From an uncultured Bacteroidota bacterium (GTDB lineage: Bacteria > Bacteroidota > Bacteroidia > Bacteroidales > P3), in contig UQXW01000025.1 in assembly GCA_900545215.1 (NCBI GenBank), positions 1 to 31,455 on the forward strand: a stretch of DNA of 31,455 nt, read 5' to 3'. The notes below the pieces were generated by a model that was not told the origin of the DNA, ran no database searches, and saw only the letters and a program-made list of their open reading frames with translations. The position numbers and the translations under genes are program-made. The first letter of the stretch is position 1. The number at the start of each line of letters is the position of its first letter. Below are positions 1 to 7,633 of the stretch, piece by piece.

Positions 1-1634
1 AATGCTGCCATTTCCAAGCATTGTCCTGCCGAAAGCAGACGTGCTATTTCCAATATTCGTTTTTCTCTGTCGAGGAGTTCTATTCCGCTCTCGGTCTCCC
101 CGTCCTTCTCATGCTTATATACCATAAATTGATAGTCTGCCTTGGCAGCCGTTTGCGGCAAATGGCTTATTGCAATCACTTGTGTGTTTCGGCTTATGCG
201 TAACATAATCCCCGCTGCCATGGAAGCAGCCTGTCCGGATATGCCGCTGTCGATTTCATCGAACACTATGGTCGGCAAACTTCTCTTTTCGCTCACCAAA
301 GCCTTCAATGCCAACATCAGCCTCGACAATTCACCTCCCGAAGCTACCTTTTCAATCGGACGAAGCATGTTTTCCTTTGCTTTGTTGGCATTAAATAAAA
401 ACTCTATCTCACATGCGGCATCTGCATCTAAATCAATCTTTTTATCCAATTTGATTTTAAGCACCGCAGCCTGCATTCCCATATCTGCCAAAAGCCCGCA
501 GGTCTCTTGCTCCACCCTCTCTGCAGCCTCTTTTCTTTGCTCGAAAATCTTCTCTGCCAAAGTTCGCAATTTCTCTTGCAACTCCTGTAATTCTTTTTCC
601 AACTCCGCTTTCTCGTTCTGCAAATCCTCTTCTCCGGAAAGGGTTTCGGAAAACTTCTCCTGCAAGGCAAGCAACTCTGCCACGCTTTGCACTTCGTGCT
701 TACGCTCCAAGGAATAAATCAAATCCAGACGCTGTTTCACCGTTTCCAAACTCTCAGGATCGAAATTCAAACTCTCTCCTATATGTTGCAATTCAGCATA
801 AATATCTCTCAATTCTATCAATGCCGACTCGCTTCTTTGTGCAAGTTCGCCGAGCTTTTCGCTACTTTTTGCAGTCTTTGCAAGATTGTTTTTCACTTGA
901 AGCAAATTCGGAAGAATGGCAGGATAATCCTCTGCCTCGAATAAAGATAGGGAACTCGAAATACACTCCCTTATCTCCTCGCCTGCCTCCATGAATTCCA
1001 AGTTCTTTTCCAACTCTTCCTGTTCTCCGGCTTTCAACTTCGCCTTCTCCAATTCCTCATAGACGTAAACATTATACGAGTTCTCCTTTTGCAATCCTGA
1101 CAATTCCTCTCCCACTTGCGAAAGTCTGTTTTTCTTTTTTCTGTAAACGGAAAACAAGCTTGCATACGAAGAAAGAGAGTCCGTTTCCGGCAAAAAAGAA
1201 TCCAAAATCGAGAATTGGTAATCCTTATCGTTAAGTTTCAATATATTGTGTTGGGAATTTATATCTATTATCCGCTCCGACAACTCTTTCATCACCGCAA
1301 GCGGAACAGGAGTATCGTTAACGAAGGAACGGGACTTGCCGCTCGGCAGAATTTCCCTGCGGAACACGGTTTCGTGTTCGTAATCCAATTCGTTTTCCTC
1401 GAAGTATTTGCGATAGCTTTCTTCAAGTAAGAATACAGCTTCGCTGACACACCTTTTCTCTTTGTCGAACAGCACATCCTTATCGGCTCTCTGTCCCAAG
1501 GCAAGAGCCAAAGCTTGCAAGATTATACTCTTTCCCGCTCCCGTTTGTCCGCAAATAACGCCGAACCCCTTTGAAAACTCTATGTCTTCTGAGCGTATCA
1601 AAGCATAATTCTCTATTTTCAAACTCTTCAACAT
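1..1634 (-). CDS. recN: DNA repair ATPase RecN (C-terminus cut by window edge)
   Basis: SMC-like ATPase acting in recombinational repair of double-strand breaks. The reading frame is open from ATG 1634 to the window edge (about 544 codons), so probably only some 10-15 C-terminal residues are missing. Seen: Walker A GQTGAGKS near residue 29, a long Glu/Lys-rich coiled-coil middle, the ABC signature VASGGELSRLM, Walker B TIVFDEIDSGISG, and the switch region ISHLPQTAAKAD. The start is supported by AGGAGG about 10 nt upstream, an unusually good ribosome-binding site for this window. It is the last gene of the nrnA run, 37 nt after the FAH-like gene. Identification is secure; dependence on the upstream promoter is inferred. 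Confidence 0.96.
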   Translation of the reverse strand, partial: MLKSLKIENYALIRSEDIEFSKGFGVICGQTGAGKSIILQALALALGQRADKDVLFDKEKRCVSEAVFLLEESYRKYFEENELDYEHETVFRREILPSGKSRSFVNDTPVPLAVMKELSERIIDINSQHNILKLNDKDYQFSILDSFLPETDSLSSYASLFSVYRKKKNRLSQVGEELSGLQKENSYNVYVYEELEKAKLKAGEQEELEKNLEFMEAGEEIRECISSSLSLFEAEDYPAILPNLLQVKNNLAKTAKSSEKLGELAQRSESALIELRDIYAELQHIGESLNFDPESLETVKQRLDLIYSLERKHEVQSVAELLALQEKFSETLSGEEDLQNEKAELEKELQELQEKLRTLAEKIFEQRKEAAERVEQETCGLLADMGMQAAVLKIKLDKKIDLDADAACEIEFLFNANKAKENMLRPIEKVASGGELSRLMLALKALVSEKRSLPTIVFDEIDSGISGQAASMAAGIMLRISRNTQVIAISHLPQTAAKADYQFMVYKHEKDGETESGIELLDREKRILEIARLLSAGQCLEMAA

Positions 1635-1671
1635 TGTCTTCTTTCCTCCTTTTCCCGTATAAGCCCACGCT

Positions 1672-2205
1672 TCATTTAATCGGACATTCCAAAAGCCTCT
1701 CTCCATTCAATTCAGCCGTCAGAACCTCTCCCGCTTCAAGCGGAAAAGCCTCTTCGGTCAGTGAAACGAAAATAACATCACCCGTTTTCAAGGTCATGGA
1801 TGAAGAAATTTCTTTCACTTTCCCGAACAAATCCTCCAATAACCCGACTTCCGTTTCAGCCAACACCTTTTCGCCCGACAGGAAACGCAATTTCGTTCCA
1901 CCCTGTGGCAACATATCTTTCTTCTTCCAGCCTCCGAGTACGAAAGAATAGTCGAAAGACGATGCAAATGCCCCTTTCAAGGCAGGCTTTCTCACATCCA
2001 ACGCAAGGGAAACGTCCTCATAATATTTAGGAAGAAGATTCAAAGGCAGGCTTTTGCAAATACGACTTATCCTTATCGCAATCCCCGGATACGCTTCCAC
2101 GCCTCCCTCCTTTTCATCGGGAAGATAGAACGCTTCTCCTTCGTCAGAAACAGCATTGTCGCTTTTCAATACCACTTCATCGCCCTTGCAGCAAATTATC
2201 TTCAT
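1672..2205 (-). CDS. Degenerate fumarylacetoacetate-hydrolase-like protein
   Basis: 177 aa starting at ATG 2205, which overlaps the stop of the upstream exonuclease gene as ATGA; a longer frame to 2292 lies inside that gene and is unlikely. The middle and C-terminal half follow the FAH fold pattern: an AIRIxRICK-like strand, a KYYEDVSLALDV segment, a FDYSFVLGGW segment, and the C-terminal LKTGDVIFVS and EVLTAELNG strands. Seen as odd: the N-terminal catalytic segment of family members (NYxxH-like) is absent, and the two acidic metal ligands usually found in a YExEL-type strand are replaced by YPGIA; the later Asp (in LALDV) remains. I infer a non-catalytic or altered family member. Family assignment is moderate. 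Confidence 0.62.
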   Translation of the reverse strand: MKIICCKGDEVVLKSDNAVSDEGEAFYLPDEKEGGVEAYPGIAIRISRICKSLPLNLLPKYYEDVSLALDVRKPALKGAFASSFDYSFVLGGWKKKDMLPQGGTKLRFLSGEKVLAETEVGLLEDLFGKVKEISSSMTLKTGDVIFVSLTEEAFPLEAGEVLTAELNGERLLECPIK

Positions 2206-3020
2206 CTTCGCATTCCGGATTTCAATCTTCGCATTCTTATTTCGCTCACAAGACGCTTGGTGCTTAGCGGAAACTCGCTTTTCATTATCCAATCGTAATA
2301 TGCAGGCTCCTCTCTGAACACCTCTTCCACCACTCTGCCTTTATGTTTTCCGAAGTTGAAACACTCTCTGCCCTGTTTGTCATAAACGAAATAGCCTGTC
2401 AAATCAGCCCATTTGCTGTTAGCTGTGAAATCTGCCAAAGCCTTCATGTCGTTCACCACAGGCACGGACACGTTTCCGTCCCTGTCCTTATATTCAACGC
2501 CGTTATATCTGTCCAACTGAGCCTTCAATACCTCCAATGTGGCTCTTGTATCAGCTCCCGCAGTATGAGCGTCTTCCAAAGGTTTGTTCAAGTAAAACTT
2601 CACCGCACCTGCCAAGGTTCTCGGCTCCATTCTGTGGAATATGTTCTGCACATCGATGAAGCGACGATTTGCCAAAGGAAACTCGACGCCCGCTCTCAAA
2701 AACTCCTCCACCAATAAAGGCACATCGAACTTGTTGGAATTGTATCCGCACAAGTCCGCATTACCGATGAACTGTGCAATCTTCGGAGCAGCCTCCGCAA
2801 AAGTGGGACAATCCTTCACATCCTCGTCCCTGATTCCGTGAAGAGCCGTCGTCTCTTCCGGAATATGAATACCCGGGTTGAATCGCATGACCCTTTCCTC
2901 CTCCTTGCCATCCGTTCCCACCTTTATCATGCACATCTCCACTATATGAGCCTGTCCGATGACCAATCCCGTCGTCTCCAAATCGAAAACCACCAAGGGT
3001 TTGCTCAATTTAAGTTCCAT
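2202..3020 (-). CDS. DnaQ-like DEDDh 3'-5' exonuclease
   Basis: 272 aa. The N-terminal domain is an RNase T/DnaQ-type exonuclease with all catalytic acids: FDLETTGL (D13, E15), NSNKFD (D99), and HTAGADTRAT (H152, D157). The C-terminal segment (about 208-260, with FGKHKGR and a YYDWI stretch) resembles the small domain found at the end of ExoX-type exonucleases. Likely a proofreading-type or repair nuclease; whether it is the Pol III epsilon subunit cannot be told from sequence alone. The start overlaps the stop of the upstream FKBP gene (TAATG), and the stop overlaps the FAH-like start (ATGA), so translation is probably coupled. It sits two genes upstream of recN. Confidence 0.9.
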   Translation of the reverse strand: MELKLSKPLVVFDLETTGLVIGQAHIVEMCMIKVGTDGKEEERVMRFNPGIHIPEETTALHGIRDEDVKDCPTFAEAAPKIAQFIGNADLCGYNSNKFDVPLLVEEFLRAGVEFPLANRRFIDVQNIFHRMEPRTLAGAVKFYLNKPLEDAHTAGADTRATLEVLKAQLDRYNGVEYKDRDGNVSVPVVNDMKALADFTANSKWADLTGYFVYDKQGRECFNFGKHKGRVVEEVFREEPAYYDWIMKSEFPLSTKRLVSEIRMRRLKSGMRR

Positions 3021-3940
3021 TATTGCTTGTCTTTTATGATTTCAACCAACTCCAATTCGAATACAAGCGGCGAATAAGCAGGTATCTCGCCTCTTTGACG
3101 ATTTCCGTAACCGAGAGAAGACGGCATGACGACAATTCCTTTCTCTCCTTGGCTCATCAACTTCACTGCCTCCTCGAAACCTTTTATCATCTGACCCTTT
3201 CCGATTGTGAATTCCAAAGGCTCGTATGAACGTTGTTCCATATACTTTCCCGCCTTCTCGGCTTCCTCCTTCACGGAGGTGTCGAACACCTTTCCATTCA
3301 GGAATTTGCCGACGTAATGCACTCTTACCTTATCACCCTGCTGCGGTTTGTTGCCGCTGCCTTGGCGTATTTGCTTGTAATAAACCCCGTTCTCTCTGAT
3401 GTCTCCGAAAGCGTTTTCTTCCGCATAGCCTTTCAGGTTCTGCATTTCCACAACCGACAGGCTGTCTTCGACGTGCCGTCTTGCCTCCGCCGCTTTCCTT
3501 TGTTCTGCTTCGAACTCCTCGACCGTCATCAAGCCGACTACCTTCACAGTGTAGTAAGCGAAGTCCCCCTTTTTGAAGAAAGGCGGCACCTGCTGCACCT
3601 TTGCTATCGAGTCATAAGGAAATGCAAAGGTATAAGTCTCCTTTTCCCTCATCAGAAATAAACCATCGATAAGGTCGCCCTTGAATGCCCTGTTTCCCTC
3701 CATTGCTCCGAAAGTGGGTTGCGGCGGCGTATTCAAAGAAGAGAACAAAAGCGAATCTCCATACGAGACGGCATAACCGCCAATTACTATATCACCCTCC
3801 TTAACCATGCGTCCCGCAGGATTGCTCTCCTCCACCTTGAACCAAACTCCGCTTTCCGATTTTTTGAAACCCTCTTTCATCTGGGCAAAAGCCGACATGC
3901 TCGCAAGGAAACACATCAAGCCAACAACTATCTTCTTCAT
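3020..3940 (-). CDS. Secreted FKBP-type peptidyl-prolyl isomerase, two FKBP-like domains
   Basis: 306 aa from ATG 3940, chosen because MKKIVVGLMCFLASMSAFAQ is a clear signal peptide; an upstream in-frame Met would add 15 residues inside the previous gene. The C-terminal domain is a typical FKBP (GDKVRVHYVGKFLNGKVFDT, then FTIGKGQMIKGFEEA, SSLGYG, and a VFELELVEI end) with the tyrosine and Phe-Asp pair of the active site kept. The N-terminal half (GDIVIGGYAVSYGD to YYTVKVVGLM) looks like a second, degenerate FKBP unit. A basic, Glu-rich linker joins them. Probably a periplasmic folding factor for envelope proteins. It is the third of three tandem FKBP genes. Confidence 0.9.
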   Translation of the reverse strand: MKKIVVGLMCFLASMSAFAQMKEGFKKSESGVWFKVEESNPAGRMVKEGDIVIGGYAVSYGDSLLFSSLNTPPQPTFGAMEGNRAFKGDLIDGLFLMREKETYTFAFPYDSIAKVQQVPPFFKKGDFAYYTVKVVGLMTVEEFEAEQRKAAEARRHVEDSLSVVEMQNLKGYAEENAFGDIRENGVYYKQIRQGSGNKPQQGDKVRVHYVGKFLNGKVFDTSVKEEAEKAGKYMEQRSYEPLEFTIGKGQMIKGFEEAVKLMSQGEKGIVVMPSSLGYGNRQRGEIPAYSPLVFELELVEIIKDKQ

Positions 3941-3974
3941 ATTCCGAATATTTGCTTTAATCTGTTCATTGTAC

Positions 3975-4856
3975 TTACTCCACATTCACCAATTCCAAGT
4001 CGAAAATCAACGGAGTGTAAGGAGCAATCAAGCCGAAGCCCCCTTCACCGTATGCCAAACGGGAAGGAATCAGAATGCGGCTCCTTTCCCCCTTGTGCAT
4101 ATAGCTTATACCTTCCGTCCAACCCGAAATCAACCCGTCGTCTCCCAATATGAACTCGAAAGGTTCGTAAACCTGATTGGGATTGTAAATACCCGCTTTG
4201 CGGGCTCTCTCTTTCACATTCGTATCATACACCTTGCCACAAGTATCGCTCACGGTGTAGAAAACGAATACCGTTTTGCCGAACTCGGCTTTCTTACCCT
4301 CCGTAGCGGAAGCGGACAACACATACAGACCGCTCTGTTTCTTCTCTGCCTTTGGGTACTTCGCCGCAACAAAAGCCGCAAGAACGGAATCCTCCGCAAG
4401 GAAACGTTCCCTCACCTCGCTGTCATGTTCGCTCAATTCCCGCTTTGAGATTATCTGATCTATCTTCAAATAGAAATAAATCTTGTCCCCCGGTCTGCAG
4501 ACCAAGCCTCCCACGTACCGAGCCACGCTGTCGGCAGGAGCAATCATTATCGCAGAGTCTCCTATGTGCATGTTCAAAAGGAATTCGTCGATGCTTCCCG
4601 GTCGGGCATCTTCTATTTTGAACAACCTGTCGGGCGAACCGAAGTTACTTGACAAGACAAGTGTATCGTTAAGCCTTATTTCCAATTCGCCGAGCAGTAT
4701 ATCGCCCACTTTTGCCTTGGGAGTGGAACTGTTTTCCGTACAATGCTTGAACTCGAAACCCGAATCCGTCTTCACAAAGCCCGTATCTTTCTCCTTGCCG
4801 CCACAAGCGACAAACACAATCGCAACTAATATGAACCAAAGTCCTTTCAACTTCAT
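3975..4856 (-). CDS. FKBP-type peptidyl-prolyl isomerase lipoprotein
   Basis: 293 aa. The N-terminus MKLKGLWFILVAIVFVACGG is a lipoprotein signal with lipobox VAC, so the mature protein should be membrane-anchored. It has the same two-part layout as the next gene: a degenerate N-terminal FKBP-like half (GDILLGELEIRLNDTLVLSS to YFYLKIDQIIS) and a C-terminal FKBP domain (VFVFYTVSDTCGKVYDT, FEFILGDDGLISGW, SRLAYG, IFDLELVNVE). The conserved Tyr, a Tyr-Asp in place of Phe-Asp, and Trp in ISGW are present, so isomerase activity is plausible. It starts 8 nt after the gldI-like gene. It probably arose by duplication with its downstream neighbour. Confidence 0.9.
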   Translation of the reverse strand: MKLKGLWFILVAIVFVACGGKEKDTGFVKTDSGFEFKHCTENSSTPKAKVGDILLGELEIRLNDTLVLSSNFGSPDRLFKIEDARPGSIDEFLLNMHIGDSAIMIAPADSVARYVGGLVCRPGDKIYFYLKIDQIISKRELSEHDSEVRERFLAEDSVLAAFVAAKYPKAEKKQSGLYVLSASATEGKKAEFGKTVFVFYTVSDTCGKVYDTNVKERARKAGIYNPNQVYEPFEFILGDDGLISGWTEGISYMHKGERSRILIPSRLAYGEGGFGLIAPYTPLIFDLELVNVE

Positions 4857-4864
4857 ATCTTTCT

Positions 4865-5422
4865 TTATTTCACTTTTTTGACACTTAAATCATAAACTAA
4901 ACTTGCAGACCTTGGAACTCTCTTTCCGTCGCCCGACAAACCGTATGCCATGTTGTATGGAACAATCACCCTTGCCCTTGCACCATCATAGAGATTTTCC
5001 ACAGCCGTCTGCAAGCCCAACGGAAACTCTCCCCCTTTGCCGATAATCATGTTCAACACTCCGTCCTCCCTGCTCGAAGCAACCTTGGTGCCGTTCAACA
5101 GTTCGCAATCGTATTCCACCGCAACCTTGTCTCCTTGCGAGAACTCCCTGCCGCTGCCTTTGTCTGTGATTTGAATGAAAACCCCTTGCAAATGCTCCAT
5201 CTGCCAACACCTGCGTTCGGCGTAAGCAACTATCCTCTCAGACTCCTTTTTCAAAAGCACCTTGTTGGTTTCCATAAGCCTTTTCTGCTTATCCTCCTCG
5301 GCATTTTGCAGACTGTCCCTTGCCGAAACAGCCAGAGGACTTATATCTTCCTCCGCATACCGTCTTCCGCAGGAGAAGCACAAAACCGAAATCAAAAGAG
5401 CAAGCCTAACCGCACCTTTCAT
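4865..5422 (-). CDS. GldI-like FKBP-type lipoprotein
   Basis: 185 aa from ATG 5422, preceded by AAAGAGA; an upstream Met at 5449 lies deeper inside nrnA. Signal MKGAVRLALLISVLCFSC ends in a lipobox. One FKBP domain in the C-terminal half: GDKVAVEYDCELLNGTKVASS, then MIIGKGGEFPLGLQTAVENL, VPYNMAYG, and a VYDLSVKKVK end. The Phe-Asp pair of active FKBPs is replaced by VASS, so catalysis may be weak or absent. In Flavobacteria, gldI (an FKBP lipoprotein needed for gliding and type IX secretion) lies beside a DHH phosphoesterase gene, and here the nrnA stop overlaps this start by 17 bp. I infer a GldI counterpart; orthology is not proven. Confidence 0.82.
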   Translation of the reverse strand: MKGAVRLALLISVLCFSCGRRYAEEDISPLAVSARDSLQNAEEDKQKRLMETNKVLLKKESERIVAYAERRCWQMEHLQGVFIQITDKGSGREFSQGDKVAVEYDCELLNGTKVASSREDGVLNMIIGKGGEFPLGLQTAVENLYDGARARVIVPYNMAYGLSGDGKRVPRSASLVYDLSVKKVK

Positions 5423-6437
5423 ACAATCTCTTTTTAATCTGATCTTCAAATATTCTGCACGTTAACTCCAAACCAAGACTTGAAGTACCTCCCGCTGCCT
5501 GCACATGCCCCCCTCCTTCCCAATAACGGGCTGCGAATTTGTTCACATCAACCTTCGGACTGAGCGAACGGAAAGACAATCTTATCTTATCGCGTCGCTC
5601 GGATATGAGAGCGGCGAACCTTATGCCGTCAATCTTCAACGCATAGTTGACGACGCCCTCCAAATCGCCTTTCTTGAAATCGAACATACGTAATTCCTTT
5701 TTCGATACCGCCATATACGCCGCACCTTCCTCCGGAAAGACCTTCAACTTCTCTTTCAGCATATACCCCAAGAGTCTCAAACGGTTCTCGCTCGACAAAT
5801 CCATCACCTGACGCTTCACCCACTGCACATCGACGCCCCTTTCGACCAACTCTCCCGATACAAGGAACACATCCTTACGCAAACACGAGTGAGAGAAACT
5901 GCCCGTATCAGTGCAAATGCCTGCATAAAGAGCCGTGGCACAGTCCTTTGTTATATATTCCGGCTTATACGCCGAAAGTATCTTGTAAACCAATTCACAG
6001 GTCGAGGACGCAGCCGTATCGCAAAACAACAAACCAATCTCCGTAGGGTCTTCGTGATGGTCGATGACAATCTTTCCGCACTCCATCGCCTCCAACAATC
6101 CCTCTATCTGCTCACAAGTGCGGGAGTAACGGTTGAAATCCAAACATATAAGCAAGTCCGCCTCCTCCAAACACTTGCGAACGGCTTTCTCACCGTTGGA
6201 CACTATATAATGTTCCGTCCCTTTGAGAAAACAATTCATGGCAAGCGGGGACTCGTTCGGGTAAACGATGCAGGCTTTCTTGCCCATGGCTTCCAAATAT
6301 CGGTAAACGCCGACGGTTGAGCCTATTGCATCACCATCGGGGTTGAAATGCCCGACCAAAACAACATTCCCTGCAGCTTCAATCATTCTACCGAACGCCT
6401 CAATCTTCTCTTTATCCATTTCTTTGCCTTCAATCAT
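5406..6437 (-). CDS. nrnA: DHH-family phosphoesterase (NrnA-type oligoribonuclease/pAp phosphatase)
   Basis: 343 aa. Motifs in order: GHFNPDGDAIGS (D34, D36), CLDFN (D100), VIDHHEDP (DHH at 126-128), YAGICTDTGSF, and the DHHA1 nucleotide-binding GGGHVQAAG near residue 315. All metal ligands are present. Members degrade 2-5 nt RNAs and dephosphorylate 3'-phosphoadenosine 5'-phosphate. Start 6437 gives the full frame; Met7 at 6419, with GAAGG upstream, is an equally credible start. It heads the seven-gene minus-strand run and has a promoter -7 box TACCTTTG at 6460-6467. Confidence 0.93.
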   Translation of the reverse strand: MIEGKEMDKEKIEAFGRMIEAAGNVVLVGHFNPDGDAIGSTVGVYRYLEAMGKKACIVYPNESPLAMNCFLKGTEHYIVSNGEKAVRKCLEEADLLICLDFNRYSRTCEQIEGLLEAMECGKIVIDHHEDPTEIGLLFCDTAASSTCELVYKILSAYKPEYITKDCATALYAGICTDTGSFSHSCLRKDVFLVSGELVERGVDVQWVKRQVMDLSSENRLRLLGYMLKEKLKVFPEEGAAYMAVSKKELRMFDFKKGDLEGVVNYALKIDGIRFAALISERRDKIRLSFRSLSPKVDVNKFAARYWEGGGHVQAAGGTSSLGLELTCRIFEDQIKKRLYERCG

Positions 6438-6459
6438 GAAATCATACGATTGAACGTTG

Positions 6460-6467
6460 CAAAGGTA
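6460..6467 (-). promoter_or_regulatory. Promoter -7 box for the nrnA operon
   Basis: TACCTTTG on the minus strand matches the Bacteroidota -7 consensus TAnnTTTG and lies 22 nt upstream of the first nrnA ATG. No exact TTTG -33 element is seen at 19-21 nt. Confidence 0.6.
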
Positions 6468-6533
6468 TGGATAATTTTCTGCCCGAAAGTTCGCAGCAAC
6501 AAGAAAATACCCTCAGACTTATCAACAGAAAGC

Positions 6534-7007
6534 CTATTTGGGCGAGAACTCCTCGAAACTGCCGTCATCATAAAACAAAATGACCTTGCTTATCTTCCTT
6601 TCCGACCGTGCTTTATGTTCTCCGAAACCCTCTTCCGGCTCTTTTTCCCGATTAGGCTTGTTTATGGTTTTTGCTTTCCTTGCAACAACCCTGCGTGGGC
6701 TTTCTTCCACATTTTCCGACTGTGTTTCGACAGACGTACTGCCCCCTTGCTCCGAAAAAGAGAACAAATCCGCCGCTTCACCTGTCTCCGCAACATTTTT
6801 CAACATGCTTCCCTTGCCGTTAACCAACCAATCGTAGTTCACCTGCGGAAAACAAACCAAGAGTTTGTTCACAAAATCCAAACTCGGTTTGTTTCTACCC
6901 GACAGAATGTGCGACACACTTGAGGGCTGTACCCCTATTCTCTCAGCCAAAGCCCCTGCCGTGAGCTTCAAATAAGCCATCAATTCTGTAATTCTCCCCT
7001 GTATCAT
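6534..7007 (-). CDS. XRE-family transcriptional regulator
   Basis: 157 aa. Residues about 5-60 form a lambda-repressor-like helix-turn-helix (TAGALAERIGVQPSSVSHIL, then SGRNKPSLDFVNKLL), followed by NYDWLVNGKGSML, a tail common in small Bacteroidota XRE proteins. The middle is low-complexity and basic (RKAKTINKPNREKEPEEG), and the C-terminus ends in an acidic aromatic patch, LFYDDGSFEEFSPK. Three TTACA-NN-TGTAA palindromes lie between the start codon and about 90 nt upstream, over a -7 box at 7067-7074, which strongly suggests autoregulation. Other targets are unknown. It is monocistronic, 96 nt before nrnA on the same strand. Confidence 0.88.
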   Translation of the reverse strand: MIQGRITELMAYLKLTAGALAERIGVQPSSVSHILSGRNKPSLDFVNKLLVCFPQVNYDWLVNGKGSMLKNVAETGEAADLFSFSEQGGSTSVETQSENVEESPRRVVARKAKTINKPNREKEPEEGFGEHKARSERKISKVILFYDDGSFEEFSPK

Positions 7008-7010
7008 TAT

Positions 7011-7099
7011 TTACACTTGTAATCAACTCCCGCTTACAGTGTTTTTCACATCTGTAATCAGTAAAACAAATCTACAAATTCCCTACTTTACATTTGTAA
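7011..7099. promoter_or_regulatory. Operator array TTACA-NN-TGTAA (three sites) with the XRE promoter
   Basis: Perfect site TTACACTTGTAA at 7011-7022 (3 nt from the XRE start codon), TCACATCTGTAA at 7046-7057 (one mismatch), and perfect site TTACATTTGTAA at 7088-7099. A minus-strand -7 box TAGATTTG lies at 7067-7074. Site 3 falls on the expected -33 region, site 2 near the transcription start, and site 1 at the start codon. Centre-to-centre spacings are 35 and 42 bp. This is the layout of a repressor operator. That the XRE protein binds it is inferred from proximity. Confidence 0.7.
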
Positions 7100-7435
7100 T
7101 TATATACGTCCGTAAACCAAAGAGGTTGCAGCAATCAAATAATAACAGCAATAATATTCTGTAATTAAGGATACTTAGATAGGAAATATTCTTTCATTGC
7201 TTCAAGTATGCAACTCGAATACATCTATAATCAACTCATCGAGTTCTTTTACCGATTTACTTTTGTAAATATGATATTTCAAACAACCAATCCCCTACTC
7301 TCACCAATCGTTCCAACGAAAAAACTTCTTCCATCACCGCTTTATGTATTCGATTTTCTTGTAAACGAATTGATTAACGGTAAAATGAATTAGGCTTTCG
7401 CTCCTTGTCTAAACGGGTTGGAAGTCAGGGTAATG
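7100..7435. other. AT-rich gene-free stretch with a fourth operator-like palindrome
   Basis: No credible gene on either strand. Short frames such as 7208-7393 lack a plausible promoter and any recognisable protein pattern. TTACTTTTGTAA at 7257-7268 matches the operator consensus with one mismatch and lies inside the longer palindrome ATTTAC-TTTT-GTAAAT (7255-7270). Repeat copy A follows from 7436. Confidence 0.5.
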
Positions 7436-7512
7436 ACGAAAGGGCGAAAGAATTTGTCGAAACGGCGTTCGGCTTAATTCTTTCGGCGTTTCATTTTCTT
7501 GAAAGGGCGTTC
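7436..7512 (+). repeat. Dispersed two-hairpin repeat, copy A
   Basis: Contains GGGCGAAAGAATT ... AATTCTTTCGGCG (hairpin 1, with GTCGAAACGGCG in its loop) followed by GCGTTTCATTTTCTTGAAAG (hairpin 2). It shares order and sequence of these blocks with copies B-E in this window. It lies between the divergent xre and pabB genes. Confidence 0.75.
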
Positions 7513-7603
7513 TATCGGGCGAGTGTGCGTAGCGATTATGAAAACAGAGTATCCCGGGTGAAGAAAAGGCTTTCCACATGGGTGGTTTGAGTGGAAAAAG
7601 GCT

Positions 7604-7611
7604 TAATTTTG
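7604..7611 (+). promoter_or_regulatory. Promoter -7 box for pabBC
   Basis: TAATTTTG matches TAnnTTTG and lies 22 nt upstream of the pabB ATG, giving a leader of roughly 16 nt. No TTTG at the usual -33 spacing. Confidence 0.55.
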
Positions 7612-7633
7612 CAGTTGTTTTAATCGGGATTTC

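Noticed and set aside
7208..7590. Two short plus-strand frames (7208-7393 and 7405-7590)
   Set aside because: The first is in AT-rich DNA without promoter or family; the second is mostly dispersed-repeat copy A.
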